Of a DNA stretch of 64,000 bases, positions 56,750 through 64,000 are shown in pieces (the stretch's first letter is position 1; every line of letters starts with the position of its first letter). The stretch is from positions 862,001 through 926,000 of the forward strand of contig JANQAC010000002.1 in the NCBI GenBank assembly GCA_024707255.1, read 5' to 3'. Below the pieces are notes generated by a model that worked only from the letters and a program-made list of their open reading frames with translations, searched no databases and was not told the DNA's origin. The position numbers were made by a program, and so were the translations under genes. The DNA is from Asticcacaulis sp. GTDB taxonomy: Bacteria > Pseudomonadota > Alphaproteobacteria > Caulobacterales > Caulobacteraceae.

Positions 56750-57947
56750 ATGAAAATGCCTGCGCCCCCTAACATAGTCCTGAACAAGTCCCTGCTGGAA
56801 TTCCTCAAGACCGAGGCCGGTTCCGGCACGATCGGCCCTCTGCGCCGTGGTGGCCGTGGTCTGGGCCAACTCGCCCTTCGCGGAAAGCTATTTCGCCTTC
56901 ATCCATACGCATTTCACCCTGTCCGTGCCTGGCTGGCGCCTCGATGAGAGCGTGCTCGAATGGACCAAGGAAGGGCTGATGGCGATCTTCTTTTTCATCG
57001 TTGGCCTCGAAATCAAATACGAGATATTCCGCGGTGAACTGTCCAGCCCGCAGAAACTGGCCCTGCCGGTGATTGCGGCCATCGGCGGCATGGTGGTGCC
57101 GGCCCTGGTCTATGCCGGCATCAACCTTCTGCCCGGCGGCGACCTGCGCGGCTGGTCGGTGCCCATGGCCACCGATATCGCCTTTGCCCTGGCCATACTG
57201 GGGCTGGTGGGGAAGGGCCTGCCGGCGTCACTGCGTGTTTTCCTCCTGACTTTGGCGATTGTCGATGACCTCGGCGCGATTATGGTCATCGGCATATTCT
57301 ACAGCCACGGCTTCCAGGTGGGATATCTGGCGGCGATGGCGGCACTGCTGGCCGTCATGGCGGCGGCGAAATTCGTCAGCCGGTCGCCCATCGTGCTTTA
57401 CCCGCTTTACGCGGTCCTGTTCGTGCTGATCTGGGCGATGAGCATCAAGTCGGGCCTGGGGCCATCGCTGGTCGCGGTGATGGCCGCTTTCTGCGTGACG
57501 CTCGATCCTGGCAAGAACGGCGAACCCGTCCTGAAACAGGTGTTGCATTATGTCCACCCCTATGTCGCCTTCGGCATCCTGCCATTCTTTGCCTTTACGG
57601 CCTCCGGTTTTTCGCTGGCCGGCGCCGGGCTGGACAGCCTGACCGACCCGCGTTTCCTCGGCGTCACCCTGGGGCTCTTCGCAGGCAAGCAACTGGGCAT
57701 CTTTTTTGCCGCCTGGCTGGCCATGCGCCTGAAGCTGGCCGCCATGCCGGAAGGGGCGACCGCCTGGCAGCTTTATGGCGTCTGCCTCTTGTGCGGCATC
57801 GGTTTCACCATGAGCCTGTATCTCGGCGCCCTGGCTTTCCCGGCGGGTGATGAAGCGGCCCAGATCGCGGTCAAGTCGGGCGTGGTGCTGGGATCGCTGC
57901 TGTCCGGTGGCGCGGGGGCTTTGTGGCTGTCGCGGAAGGCAGCCTAA
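56750..57947 (+). pseudogene. nhaA: Na+/H+ antiporter NhaA (frameshifted near the 5' end)
   Basis: The first 30 residues (NIVLNKSLLEFLKTEAGSG) are in one frame; a break near 56834 moves to the frame of AVVAVVWANSPFAESYFAFI. The remainder contains GLMAIFFFIVGLEIKYEIFR, WSVPMATDIAFALAI and the key Asp pair in LAIVDDLGAIMVIG that carries Na+/H+. About 398 residues in total, a normal NhaA. The gene exports Na+ in exchange for protons. Probably a sequencing indel, but unlike most of the others it is not in a homopolymer. Confidence 0.9.
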
Positions 57948-59749
57948 AGCCGCAACTTGCCCGAGGTGATATCTTCGATCATCTCCGCCGTCAGCGGCAC
58001 ATAGTCATCGCCATGGCAGACATAGATCGGATCGGTGGTCGCCGTGATGTCATAGCCGACCTTGATCAGGTCCATCTTCTTGTACTTGAACGTGCCGGTG
58101 GTCTCGACATCGTGCAGCATCCGCACGAATTTCGGCCGCGCCCATACCGGCAGCTTTGAATCGACAAAGTTCTTGAACACCTTCAGGTCAAAGCCTTCGC
58201 GCGCGATGATCGCCGCCATGCCGGCCTTGCCGTCGTGGTTCGGCACGGGTACGCCGTAGATGATGGCTTCCTCGACGCCCGGCGCCGCGGCGGAATATTC
58301 CGCCACTTCCGAGGTCGAGACGTTTTCACCCTTCCAGCGGAAGGTATCGCCGATGCGGTCGATGAAATAGAGATAGCCGGCCTTGTCCTGCCGCATCAGG
58401 TCGCCGGTGCGGAACCACTGGTCGCCCTTCTTGAACACGTCGGTCAGGATCTTCTTCTGCGAGGCGGCCTTGTCGGCATAGCCGGAATAGGCGTGGCGGG
58501 CGTCCCCGGCGATCTGGCCGATGGCCTCGCCGATTTCGCCGGGCTTGCACTCGTAGCACAGGCCATTGGGCTGGCGGTCGGGCATTTCGCTTTCCATATC
58601 AAAGCGTACCAGCCGGACGTTAAAGCTCTTCTTGAGCATTTTCGGCACCCGGGCAATGGCGCCCGAATGGCCATCCAGGTTGAACAGCGATACATTGCCC
58701 TCGGTCGAGCCGTAGAACTCCATCACTTCCTTGATACGGAAGCGCGACTTGAAATGGTCCCAGACCTCCGGCCGCATCCCGTTGCCGAAGGCCATGCGGA
58801 CCTTGTGTTTCGTCTCGTCTTCCGGATTGGGGGCCGGCGGTGAATTGACCAGGTAGCGGCACAGTTCACCAATATAGACGATATGGGTGATGCCCTCGGC
58901 GCGGACATCGCTCCAGAACTGACTGGCGGAAAACTTGCGCTTCAGCACCACACCGGCGCCATTGAGCAGGGCAGCGCCTACGGCGCACAGTCCGCCGGTG
59001 GCATGGTAAAGCGGCAGGACGCAATAGACCTTTTCGTTCGGCTTCATTTGGGTCAGGCCTGCGAAAGCCTTCATGTAGAGCTGGGCGCGGGCATTGGAAA
59101 TCTTCGCCGCCTTGGGCAGGCCGGTGGTGCCGGAGGTGTAGATATAAAGCGCGACATTATGGGCGGTCAGGCCGCTGCGGAAAGCGCGATCGGGGCGGAC
59201 ACTGGAGACGCCTTTAAGTGCGGCATCGAGGCTGCGGCAGTTCTCGGTCTCGCTCTCGCGCGGCAGATCAAGCACCCACAGGGCCTGGTGACGCTCAATC
59301 TGGCTTTCGACCTCCTGGAAGGCGGCGCGCGTCGTCTGGTCGACGATGGTCAGGCTGGCCACCGAGATATTGATGCAGTGCGCGAGACCGGCGCCCGTCA
59401 GCGAATTGTTGATCAGGGCGGTGATGACGCCGATCTTGTTGAAGCCCAGCCAGATGGCCAGGTAATCGAGCCGGTTGGGCAGGAACAGGGCCACCGTGTC
59501 GCCGGCCTTCAGACCGCGCTGACGGCCCCAGTGGGCATAACGGTTGGCCATTGTGTCAAGCTGCTGATAGGTGAGGGATTTCCCCTCGAACTTGACCGCC
59601 AGATTGTTCGGCCATTTCGTGGCCACGGCCTCGAAATCATCGCACACCAGGTCGTGCGAGTCCGGATTGACCGGCTTGACCCATTTCAGGATGCGCAGCA
59701 GGCGCTTCATGAAGATGAAATCACGCTTGATATTGGCGGCAAGACCCAT
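57944..59749 (-). CDS. Long-chain/very-long-chain acyl-CoA synthetase (FATP/ACSVL type)
   Basis: The 601-residue protein opens MGLAANIKRDFIFMKRLLRI and has the AMP-binding motif YIYTSGTTGLPKAAKISN, FYGSTEGNVSLFN, and the C-terminal FRTGDLMRQDKAGYLYFIDR with the catalytic Asp and Arg, then FRWKGENVSTSEVAEY. The layout fits FATP/ACSVL-type synthetases that activate fatty acids to acyl-CoA via acyl-AMP. Its 3' end overlaps nhaA by 4 bases, convergently. Confidence 0.9.
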   Translation of the reverse strand: MGLAANIKRDFIFMKRLLRILKWVKPVNPDSHDLVCDDFEAVATKWPNNLAVKFEGKSLTYQQLDTMANRYAHWGRQRGLKAGDTVALFLPNRLDYLAIWLGFNKIGVITALINNSLTGAGLAHCINISVASLTIVDQTTRAAFQEVESQIERHQALWVLDLPRESETENCRSLDAALKGVSSVRPDRAFRSGLTAHNVALYIYTSGTTGLPKAAKISNARAQLYMKAFAGLTQMKPNEKVYCVLPLYHATGGLCAVGAALLNGAGVVLKRKFSASQFWSDVRAEGITHIVYIGELCRYLVNSPPAPNPEDETKHKVRMAFGNGMRPEVWDHFKSRFRIKEVMEFYGSTEGNVSLFNLDGHSGAIARVPKMLKKSFNVRLVRFDMESEMPDRQPNGLCYECKPGEIGEAIGQIAGDARHAYSGYADKAASQKKILTDVFKKGDQWFRTGDLMRQDKAGYLYFIDRIGDTFRWKGENVSTSEVAEYSAAAPGVEEAIIYGVPVPNHDGKAGMAAIIAREGFDLKVFKNFVDSKLPVWARPKFVRMLHDVETTGTFKYKKMDLIKVGYDITATTDPIYVCHGDDYVPLTAEMIEDITSGKLRL

Positions 59750-59956
59750 GCGCTTAAGCTCCCGGTACGTACGCTCTCGGCGTCTACTGTAGAGGATAAC
59801 CTATAGCCGAATCGTTACCGGTAAAGCGCAAATTCGTGTCGGGCGTTATTTTCTCTGACGCAGCCGTAACGGAAAGTCAGGGTATTATGTCATGCAAATA
59901 CCATAATGTTTTCCGATAGCTCGCCATCAATAGCCAATTTCCGCATGGAGTTTCTC

Positions 59957-60394
59957 ATGTTTTCCTCCCTCAAGGTTTTCGCCCTGGCCGCCGGCGCCTT
60001 ATCGCTGATCGCCGGCGTGGCCGCCCCGCTGACCGCTTCGGCGCAGAGCTACGACGGCTACTGCTACGTCAAGAAGTCGGACCTGGCCGGCAAGGACGCC
60101 GCCATCGGCGCGGCGGCTGGCGCACTGGCCGGTGGCCTGCTCGGCAAGAAGGGTGACAAGACCAAGTCGGCCGTCATCGGTGGCGCGGTTGGCGGCGCGG
60201 CCGGTTATGTCATCGGCAAGAATTCCAAGGAAAAGGTGCGCTGCCGCGGCGCCAACTATTATGTCTACACCAAGGGCTATTATGAGCCGCGGCCGCGCGC
60301 CGATCACAAGGTGGTCTATTTCGAGGACCGTCCGGCAGGCATGAACTACTACTATATCTCGAAGGGCAAGGTGCTGCGTTACAAGCACCGCTAA
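59957..60394 (+). CDS. Secreted glycine-zipper protein
   Basis: ATG 59957 (Shine-Dalgarno GGAG) gives 145 residues with signal peptide VFALAAGALSLIAGVAAPLT ending SAQ. A double glycine zipper (AAIGAAAGALAGGLLGKKGD, KSAVIGGAVGGAAGYVIGKN) forms a membrane-spanning hairpin of the Rickettsia 17-kDa antigen type. The C-terminus is Tyr- and Arg-rich. Envelope structural role likely; a terminator follows. Confidence 0.78.
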   Translation: MFSSLKVFALAAGALSLIAGVAAPLTASAQSYDGYCYVKKSDLAGKDAAIGAAAGALAGGLLGKKGDKTKSAVIGGAVGGAAGYVIGKNSKEKVRCRGANYYVYTKGYYEPRPRADHKVVYFEDRPAGMNYYYISKGKVLRYKHR

Positions 60395-60419
60395 TCGCCA
60401 TTAGTCGGATATGCCTTTG

Positions 60420-60456
60420 GCCCCTTTCGCGGACACGCGGAAGGGGCTTTTGTTTT
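60420..60456 (+). terminator. Rho-independent terminator of the glycine-zipper gene
   Basis: GCCCCTTTCGC and GCGGAAGGGGC pair (one mismatch) around a 6-base loop and are followed by TTTTGTTTT. Confidence 0.8.
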
Positions 60457-60464
60457 GGAGTTTA

Positions 60465-60715
60465 AGGTCTCCCCCTCTTGGAGGGGGAGCTTGGAAATTG
60501 CGTCAGCAATTTTCAAGAGGGGGTAAAGGCCACGGGTGGCGCGAAGCGCCGGTGGGTGGGGCACTTTGATAGATCTCCCCCTCTTGGAGGGGGAGGTGGC
60601 GCGAAGCGCCGGAGGGGGTAAAGGCCGCAAGCGCTATAACTGGCACCGGTTTTTACCCCTCCGCCTCGACGCGCTACGCTTGCTCGGCACCTCCCCTGCA
60701 ACAAGGGAGGATTTT
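60465..60715. repeat. Cluster of palindromic intergenic repeat units
   Basis: CTCCCCCTCTTGGAGGGGG occurs at about 60470 and 60575; GGTGGCGCGAAGCGCCGG at about 60535 and 60595; GAGGGGGTAAAGGCC at about 60517 and 60612. A third, inverted and divergent unit (ACCCCTCCGCCTCGACGCG, then CACCTCCCCTGCAACAAGGG) ends the cluster. It is the same family as the repeat at 11176-11328. Two direct copies of about 95-100 bases plus an inverted partial copy. Confidence 0.8.
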
Positions 60716-60716
60716 T

Positions 60717-61259
60717 TCAAGGCGGGGCGGCATTCAGTTCCATGAGCAGGTCGCGGCCGAGGGCGAAGGTTTGCGCCAGATTTTGATAGGGTGTGTCGCG
60801 GCCAGTGTTGGCGGGTTTCGCGGGGCGCTTGGCCGGGGCGGGTGTCTCGCCGCGATCAATGGCGTCGAGCAGGGCTTCCATATCGTCCAGGGCGGCATCG
60901 AGCGTGGCGCCGTCACTGTCTTCGGCGGGCATATCGGCAGAGTCGATCTCGTCATCGTCATAGCTATAGACGAACGGGGCTTCCTTTTCGGGCGCGGGGA
61001 CGGGTGCTGTAGGGCGGACGGAGAGGGCCGGGGTCTGCCGGCGTTCGGCAGGCGCGTGGGCCTTTACCTTGGTGAACAACTGGACCGTGACGCGATCGGC
61101 GGTGCCGAGGCAGCGCATGGCGCGGTCGCCTTCCAGCGAGGATTGCGGCTTGGGCAGGGTCTTGATGGTTTCCATGATGTCGTCGGACAGGGCGCGCAAC
61201 ACCGCCCGCCGCTGTTCGAGCGGCGAGAGGTCGGCAAGCGTGTCGTCCGAGGTGTCCAT
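60717..61259 (-). CDS. Hypothetical protein
   Basis: The 180-residue product has an N-terminal helical part (SPLEQRRAVLRALSDDIMET, DRAMRCLGTADRVTVQLFTK), a Pro-rich acidic middle (YSYDDDEIDSADMPAEDSDG) and a C-terminal helix ending ALGRDLLMELNAAPP. No signal peptide. GC and codon use match the neighbours. Divergent from the reverse transcriptase gene. Unrecognised. Confidence 0.65.
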   Translation of the reverse strand: MDTSDDTLADLSPLEQRRAVLRALSDDIMETIKTLPKPQSSLEGDRAMRCLGTADRVTVQLFTKVKAHAPAERRQTPALSVRPTAPVPAPEKEAPFVYSYDDDEIDSADMPAEDSDGATLDAALDDMEALLDAIDRGETPAPAKRPAKPANTGRDTPYQNLAQTFALGRDLLMELNAAPP

Positions 61260-61330
61260 CAGGGAATGATGGGGGCGTTTTCAGGAGCGGGGATAAACCA
61301 ATTATCTCAACACTACTTTGGTGTGGTCAA

Positions 61331-61336
61331 TATAAT
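61331..61336 (+). promoter_or_regulatory. Consensus -10 element upstream of the reverse transcriptase gene
   Basis: TATAAT lies 70 bases upstream of the chosen start in an AT-rich leader that stands out from the GC-rich surroundings. No convincing -35 is seen. A direct repeat TTATCTCAA (61302-61310 and 61365-61373) lies on either side. Confidence 0.4.
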
Positions 61337-61400
61337 GTTGCTCAACCTAAAATTTCACCTATTGTTATCTCAAAGATAGGTTTGGGTGGGAGAGGAACAC

Positions 61401-63065
61401 GTGGTCGGTTTTATTGGTGATGATGATAATCTTTTTGCGGAAAGAATGCTTGAAGATGGGTACTACCCAGAGAATTTGCCTCCTGTTTTCAAGATAACCA
61501 ACTTTCACGAAGCCGCTCTTGGGCCGCTTGCCTCAGGAGAGTATATAACTGATAAAACGACAGAATCTTGTAAATTGAATTCGTCAAAACGTGGCGGCAA
61601 AAGACGAATATTTTCATTGCCAAATCCAATTTTTATGGTCGATGCGGCGACGTTTTTCACAAAATATAAAACTGAAATCGATGAGCACTTATGTTCATCA
61701 GATTCTAGTTCATATCCTACTTATAGTAGTGATGTGCGTAAGAGGCCGATTACGATCGAGAGTTTTCCTCAGTTTCATCGCCGTCGGCGTAAAGAATTAG
61801 CTGAGTCACGATACGTTATAAAAACTGACATCTCACGTTTTTATCATTCTATATACACGCACGCTTTGCCTTGGGCGTTACATGGTAAAAGCGTATCAAA
61901 AAAGGATCGAAAAACAGATTCCGCTGCAGTGTTTGGAAATCGCCTCGATTGGCTACTGCGACAATCTCAGGACGGTCAAACTGTCGGCATACCCGTAGGT
62001 CCAGATTTTTCACGGATCATTTCGGAAATAGTTGGTGTAGCGATTGATAACAAATTTAGGGCGATACACAAATCAAGTGTTCCTATGCTTAGATTAGTTG
62101 ATGATATTTATATAGGAAGTGACAATATTGATGACGCACATGCTTTTTTAAGCAGCATAAATGACTCTATTCGAGCATTTGAATTAGACATAAATGAATC
62201 TAAGACGCAAATATTGAATGCTAGTTCAGATATTGAGCCTTATTGGCCGGTTGAATTGAGGAGGGAAATTGAAAGATTTGGTGAAGCCGAGGGAAGCAGT
62301 AAAAAGGCTGATTTTGTATACTTCTTGGATGAGCTTTTGCGACTTACCAACCTACAGGGTGATGACGCGATAATAAAATTTGCAGTTCGTCAATTTGATA
62401 AGAAAAATCTTTGGATTAAGTATTGGGATCTGCTTGAGCCATTTTTGATACGGGTGGCAATAAATTTTCCCCATAGTTGGGATTATGTGGCGCGTGTCGT
62501 TGCTTGGCGCCATCGCATATATGGCGTCAAGGCCGCTAAATGGCGTTCCGTAGTCCATAGGTCCATTTCACAGCATATAAAATCAGGCTCAGATTCAGAA
62601 ATTTTGTGGGCTTTATGGTTATTAAAGGAACTGTCGCAAGATTTAGAAAGCGAAGCTTTGGATGTTATTATAAATAAAAGCAGCCCTCTTGTTTGCTTGT
62701 TAGCTTTAGATGTCCATAAAACCGCAAAATCTGAATATAAAATTCCTAAACAGCTAATCTTGGATAGGCTCGGTGATAGTCCTATGATGGGAAGTAATTG
62801 GTTATTTGCATTTGAGGCGGATCGTCAATTCGAATTAAAAATTAAAACCAAAAATTTGCAAGGGAACGGATTTTTCAAACAACTCTATGATGATGACGTA
62901 TCATTTTACTTCGGTGAAGCAGTGCCTAGCGTTTTTGAGGATGTTGAAGACGAAAAAACGGTAAAAGTGGCAATTGAAGCGCCAGTCACTGGCTATGACG
63001 ATGATGATGTCGAGGATTATGACGACGATGAGGAGAACGATGAAGATGACTTTGATCAATTGTAA
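61401..63065 (+). CDS. Reverse transcriptase of the Abi/UG (defence-associated) type
   Basis: About 554 residues from GTG 61401 (Shine-Dalgarno AGAGGA); GTG 61386 or ATG 61446 are alternative starts. RT motif A is [14 protein letters not shown] (Asp143), motif [11 protein letters not shown] (196-205), motif [11 protein letters not shown] with Asp234-Asp235, then KTQIL as motif D. The segment from residue 260 onward is helical and unassigned, and the last 25 residues are nearly all Asp/Glu. There is no group II intron maturase, integrase or Cas1 domain. RTs of this kind belong to the Abi or Unknown Group families, several of which stop phage infection. GC is about 38 percent against about 60 for neighbours. 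Exact class is not assignable by eye. Confidence 0.82.
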   Translation: MVGFIGDDDNLFAERMLEDGYYPENLPPVFKITNFHEAALGPLASGEYITDKTTESCKLNSSKRGGKRRIFSLPNPIFMVDAATFFTKYKTEIDEHLCSSDSSSYPTYSSDVRKRPITIESFPQFHRRRRKELAESRYVIKTDISRFYHSIYTHALPWALHGKSVSKKDRKTDSAAVFGNRLDWLLRQSQDGQTVGIPVGPDFSRIISEIVGVAIDNKFRAIHKSSVPMLRLVDDIYIGSDNIDDAHAFLSSINDSIRAFELDINESKTQILNASSDIEPYWPVELRREIERFGEAEGSSKKADFVYFLDELLRLTNLQGDDAIIKFAVRQFDKKNLWIKYWDLLEPFLIRVAINFPHSWDYVARVVAWRHRIYGVKAAKWRSVVHRSISQHIKSGSDSEILWALWLLKELSQDLESEALDVIINKSSPLVCLLALDVHKTAKSEYKIPKQLILDRLGDSPMMGSNWLFAFEADRQFELKIKTKNLQGNGFFKQLYDDDVSFYFGEAVPSVFEDVEDEKTVKVAIEAPVTGYDDDDVEDYDDDEENDEDDFDQL

Positions 63066-63112
63066 AAATTTCTCGCTTTTCCCGCCTTGCTGTTTCCGGT
63101 TATAGGGAGGTC

Positions 63113-64000
63113 ATGACACATACCGCTTCTCCTCTCGATTCCGGCCGCGTGGCCGATCCCAGCAAACTGATCCAAGGCCGGACCGGCCTGTGGGAAATCG
63201 TTATGGGCCTCGAAGTCCATGCGCAGGTTGCCTCCAACACCAAGCTGTTTTCCGGCGCCAAGGTCGGCTTCGGCGCCGGCCCCAATGAGCAGGTCAGCCT
63301 CGTTGACGCCGCCATGCCCGGCATGTTGCCCGTGCTCAACAAGTACTGCGTGGAGCAGGCGGTGAAGACCGGGCTTGGCCTGAAGGCCGAGATTAACCGC
63401 TTCTCGCGCTTTGACCGCAAGAACTACTTCTATCCCGACCTGCCGCAGGGCTATCAGATTTCGCAGCTCTTCCACCCGATCGTGGGCGAGGGCGAGGTGC
63501 TGGTCGAGCGCGATGACGGCTCGTCGTTTACCGTGCGCATCGAACGGCTGCACCTGGAGCAGGACGCCGGCAAGTCGATCCACGATCTCGACCCCAACGC
63601 CACCTATGTCGATCTGAACCGCGCCGGCACCGCCCTGATGGAAATCGTCTCGAAGCCCGATCTCAGATCATCGGACGAAGCCGTTGCTTATTTTAAGAAA
63701 TTGCGCACCATCCTGATCTATCTCGGCACCTGCGACGGCGACATGGAAAAGGGCAATATGCGCGCCGACTGCAACGTGTCGGTGCGCCGCGTCGGCGAGC
63801 CTTTCGGCACGCGCTGCGAGATCAAGAACGTCAACTCGTTCCGCTTCATGCAGCAGGCGATCGAATTCGAGGCGCGCCGCCAGATCGAGATTCTGGAAGA
63901 CGGCGGCACCATCGATCAGGAGACGCGGCTGTTTGACTCCGTGAAGGTCGAGACGCGCTCGATGCGCTCCAAGGAAGAGGCGCACGATTATCGCTATTTC
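63113..64000 (+). CDS. gatB: Aspartyl/glutamyl-tRNA amidotransferase subunit B, N-terminal part (runs off window)
   Basis: ATG 63113 with Shine-Dalgarno AGGGAGG starts a frame open to the window edge (296 codons). [40 protein letters not shown] and [20 protein letters not shown] are GatB signatures. GatCAB converts misacylated Glu-tRNA(Gln) or Asp-tRNA(Asn) to the correct amide; alphaproteobacteria need it for Gln-tRNA. Its partner genes are outside the window. Confidence 0.96.
   Translation, partial: MTHTASPLDSGRVADPSKLIQGRTGLWEIVMGLEVHAQVASNTKLFSGAKVGFGAGPNEQVSLVDAAMPGMLPVLNKYCVEQAVKTGLGLKAEINRFSRFDRKNYFYPDLPQGYQISQLFHPIVGEGEVLVERDDGSSFTVRIERLHLEQDAGKSIHDLDPNATYVDLNRAGTALMEIVSKPDLRSSDEAVAYFKKLRTILIYLGTCDGDMEKGNMRADCNVSVRRVGEPFGTRCEIKNVNSFRFMQQAIEFEARRQIEILEDGGTIDQETRLFDSVKVETRSMRSKEEAHDYRYF

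Larger units (their letters stand above)
60395..60716. other. Gene-free region occupied by terminator and palindromic repeats
   Basis: This gap contains the terminator at 60420-60456 and the palindromic repeat cluster at 60465-60715. No coding sequence is credible; open frames here reflect the repeat composition. Confidence 0.7.

Overview
The window comes from a GC-rich alphaproteobacterium of the Caulobacterales, most likely Asticcacaulis or a close relative. Supporting this are an adjacent divK-pleD pair, a MipZ-type ParA ATPase, a DUF1476 zeta-subunit gene (alphaproteobacterial ATP synthase inhibitor) and three exact TTAA-N7-TTAA CtrA-type boxes, all intergenic. No tRNA, rRNA, CRISPR array, integrase or transposase is visible.

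Layout. 1-7.5 kb: partial ferritin-like gene, rpsD, grxD, an aldo/keto reductase-like gene, purL, small orphan genes and an alpha/beta hydrolase. 7.5-12.7 kb: purC-purS-purQ, the divergent zeta-subunit gene, small membrane proteins, a 2OG oxygenase-like gene and purB; with purL this gives five purine genes. 12.8-18.1 kb: an envelope repeat protein with a peptidoglycan-binding domain, a Tat-exported GH2 glycosidase and small orphans. 18.1-26.9 kb: radC, map, mipZ with a coupled membrane J-protein, a D-Ala-D-Ala carboxypeptidase with SPOR domain, a phasin, clpS and clpA. 27-37.8 kb: envelope proteins around a luciferase-like monooxygenase, then PGM/HIT, fluC-rluC-HAD-ATP12, an Mpo1-like protein, a FemAB-like acetyltransferase and RidA. 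38-40.6 kb: divK, pleD, rpmG. 40.7-49.9 kb: secreted and membrane orphans, rnr, and a signalling cluster of one histidine kinase with a plant-type ethylene-binding membrane domain flanked by two single-domain response regulators. 50.2-54.2 kb: S9 peptidase, class A beta-lactamase and glutaminase in one tight operon. 54.2-61.3 kb: an Arg/Asp/Tyr-rich protein, selO with a cystatin-like partner, nhaA, an acyl-CoA synthetase, a glycine-zipper protein, a palindromic repeat cluster and a hypothetical gene. 61.4-63.1 kb: an AT-rich single-gene island encoding an Abi/UG-type reverse transcriptase, a candidate phage-defence gene. 63.1 kb to the end: gatB (partial).

At least eleven frameshifts interrupt nine otherwise intact conserved genes (purL, purB, radC, dacA-like, phasin, clpA, one orphan, selO, nhaA), mostly at homopolymers of 3-8 bases. 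This pattern points to sequencing or assembly indels more than to biological decay, so these genes are annotated across their full reconstructed span.

The items most worth a second look are the ethylene-receptor-like kinase with its paired regulators, the lone reverse transcriptase, a relic of a second clpS 3' end with synonymous divergence, a nested inverted-repeat element at about 49.9-50.1 kb, and the CtrA-type boxes.
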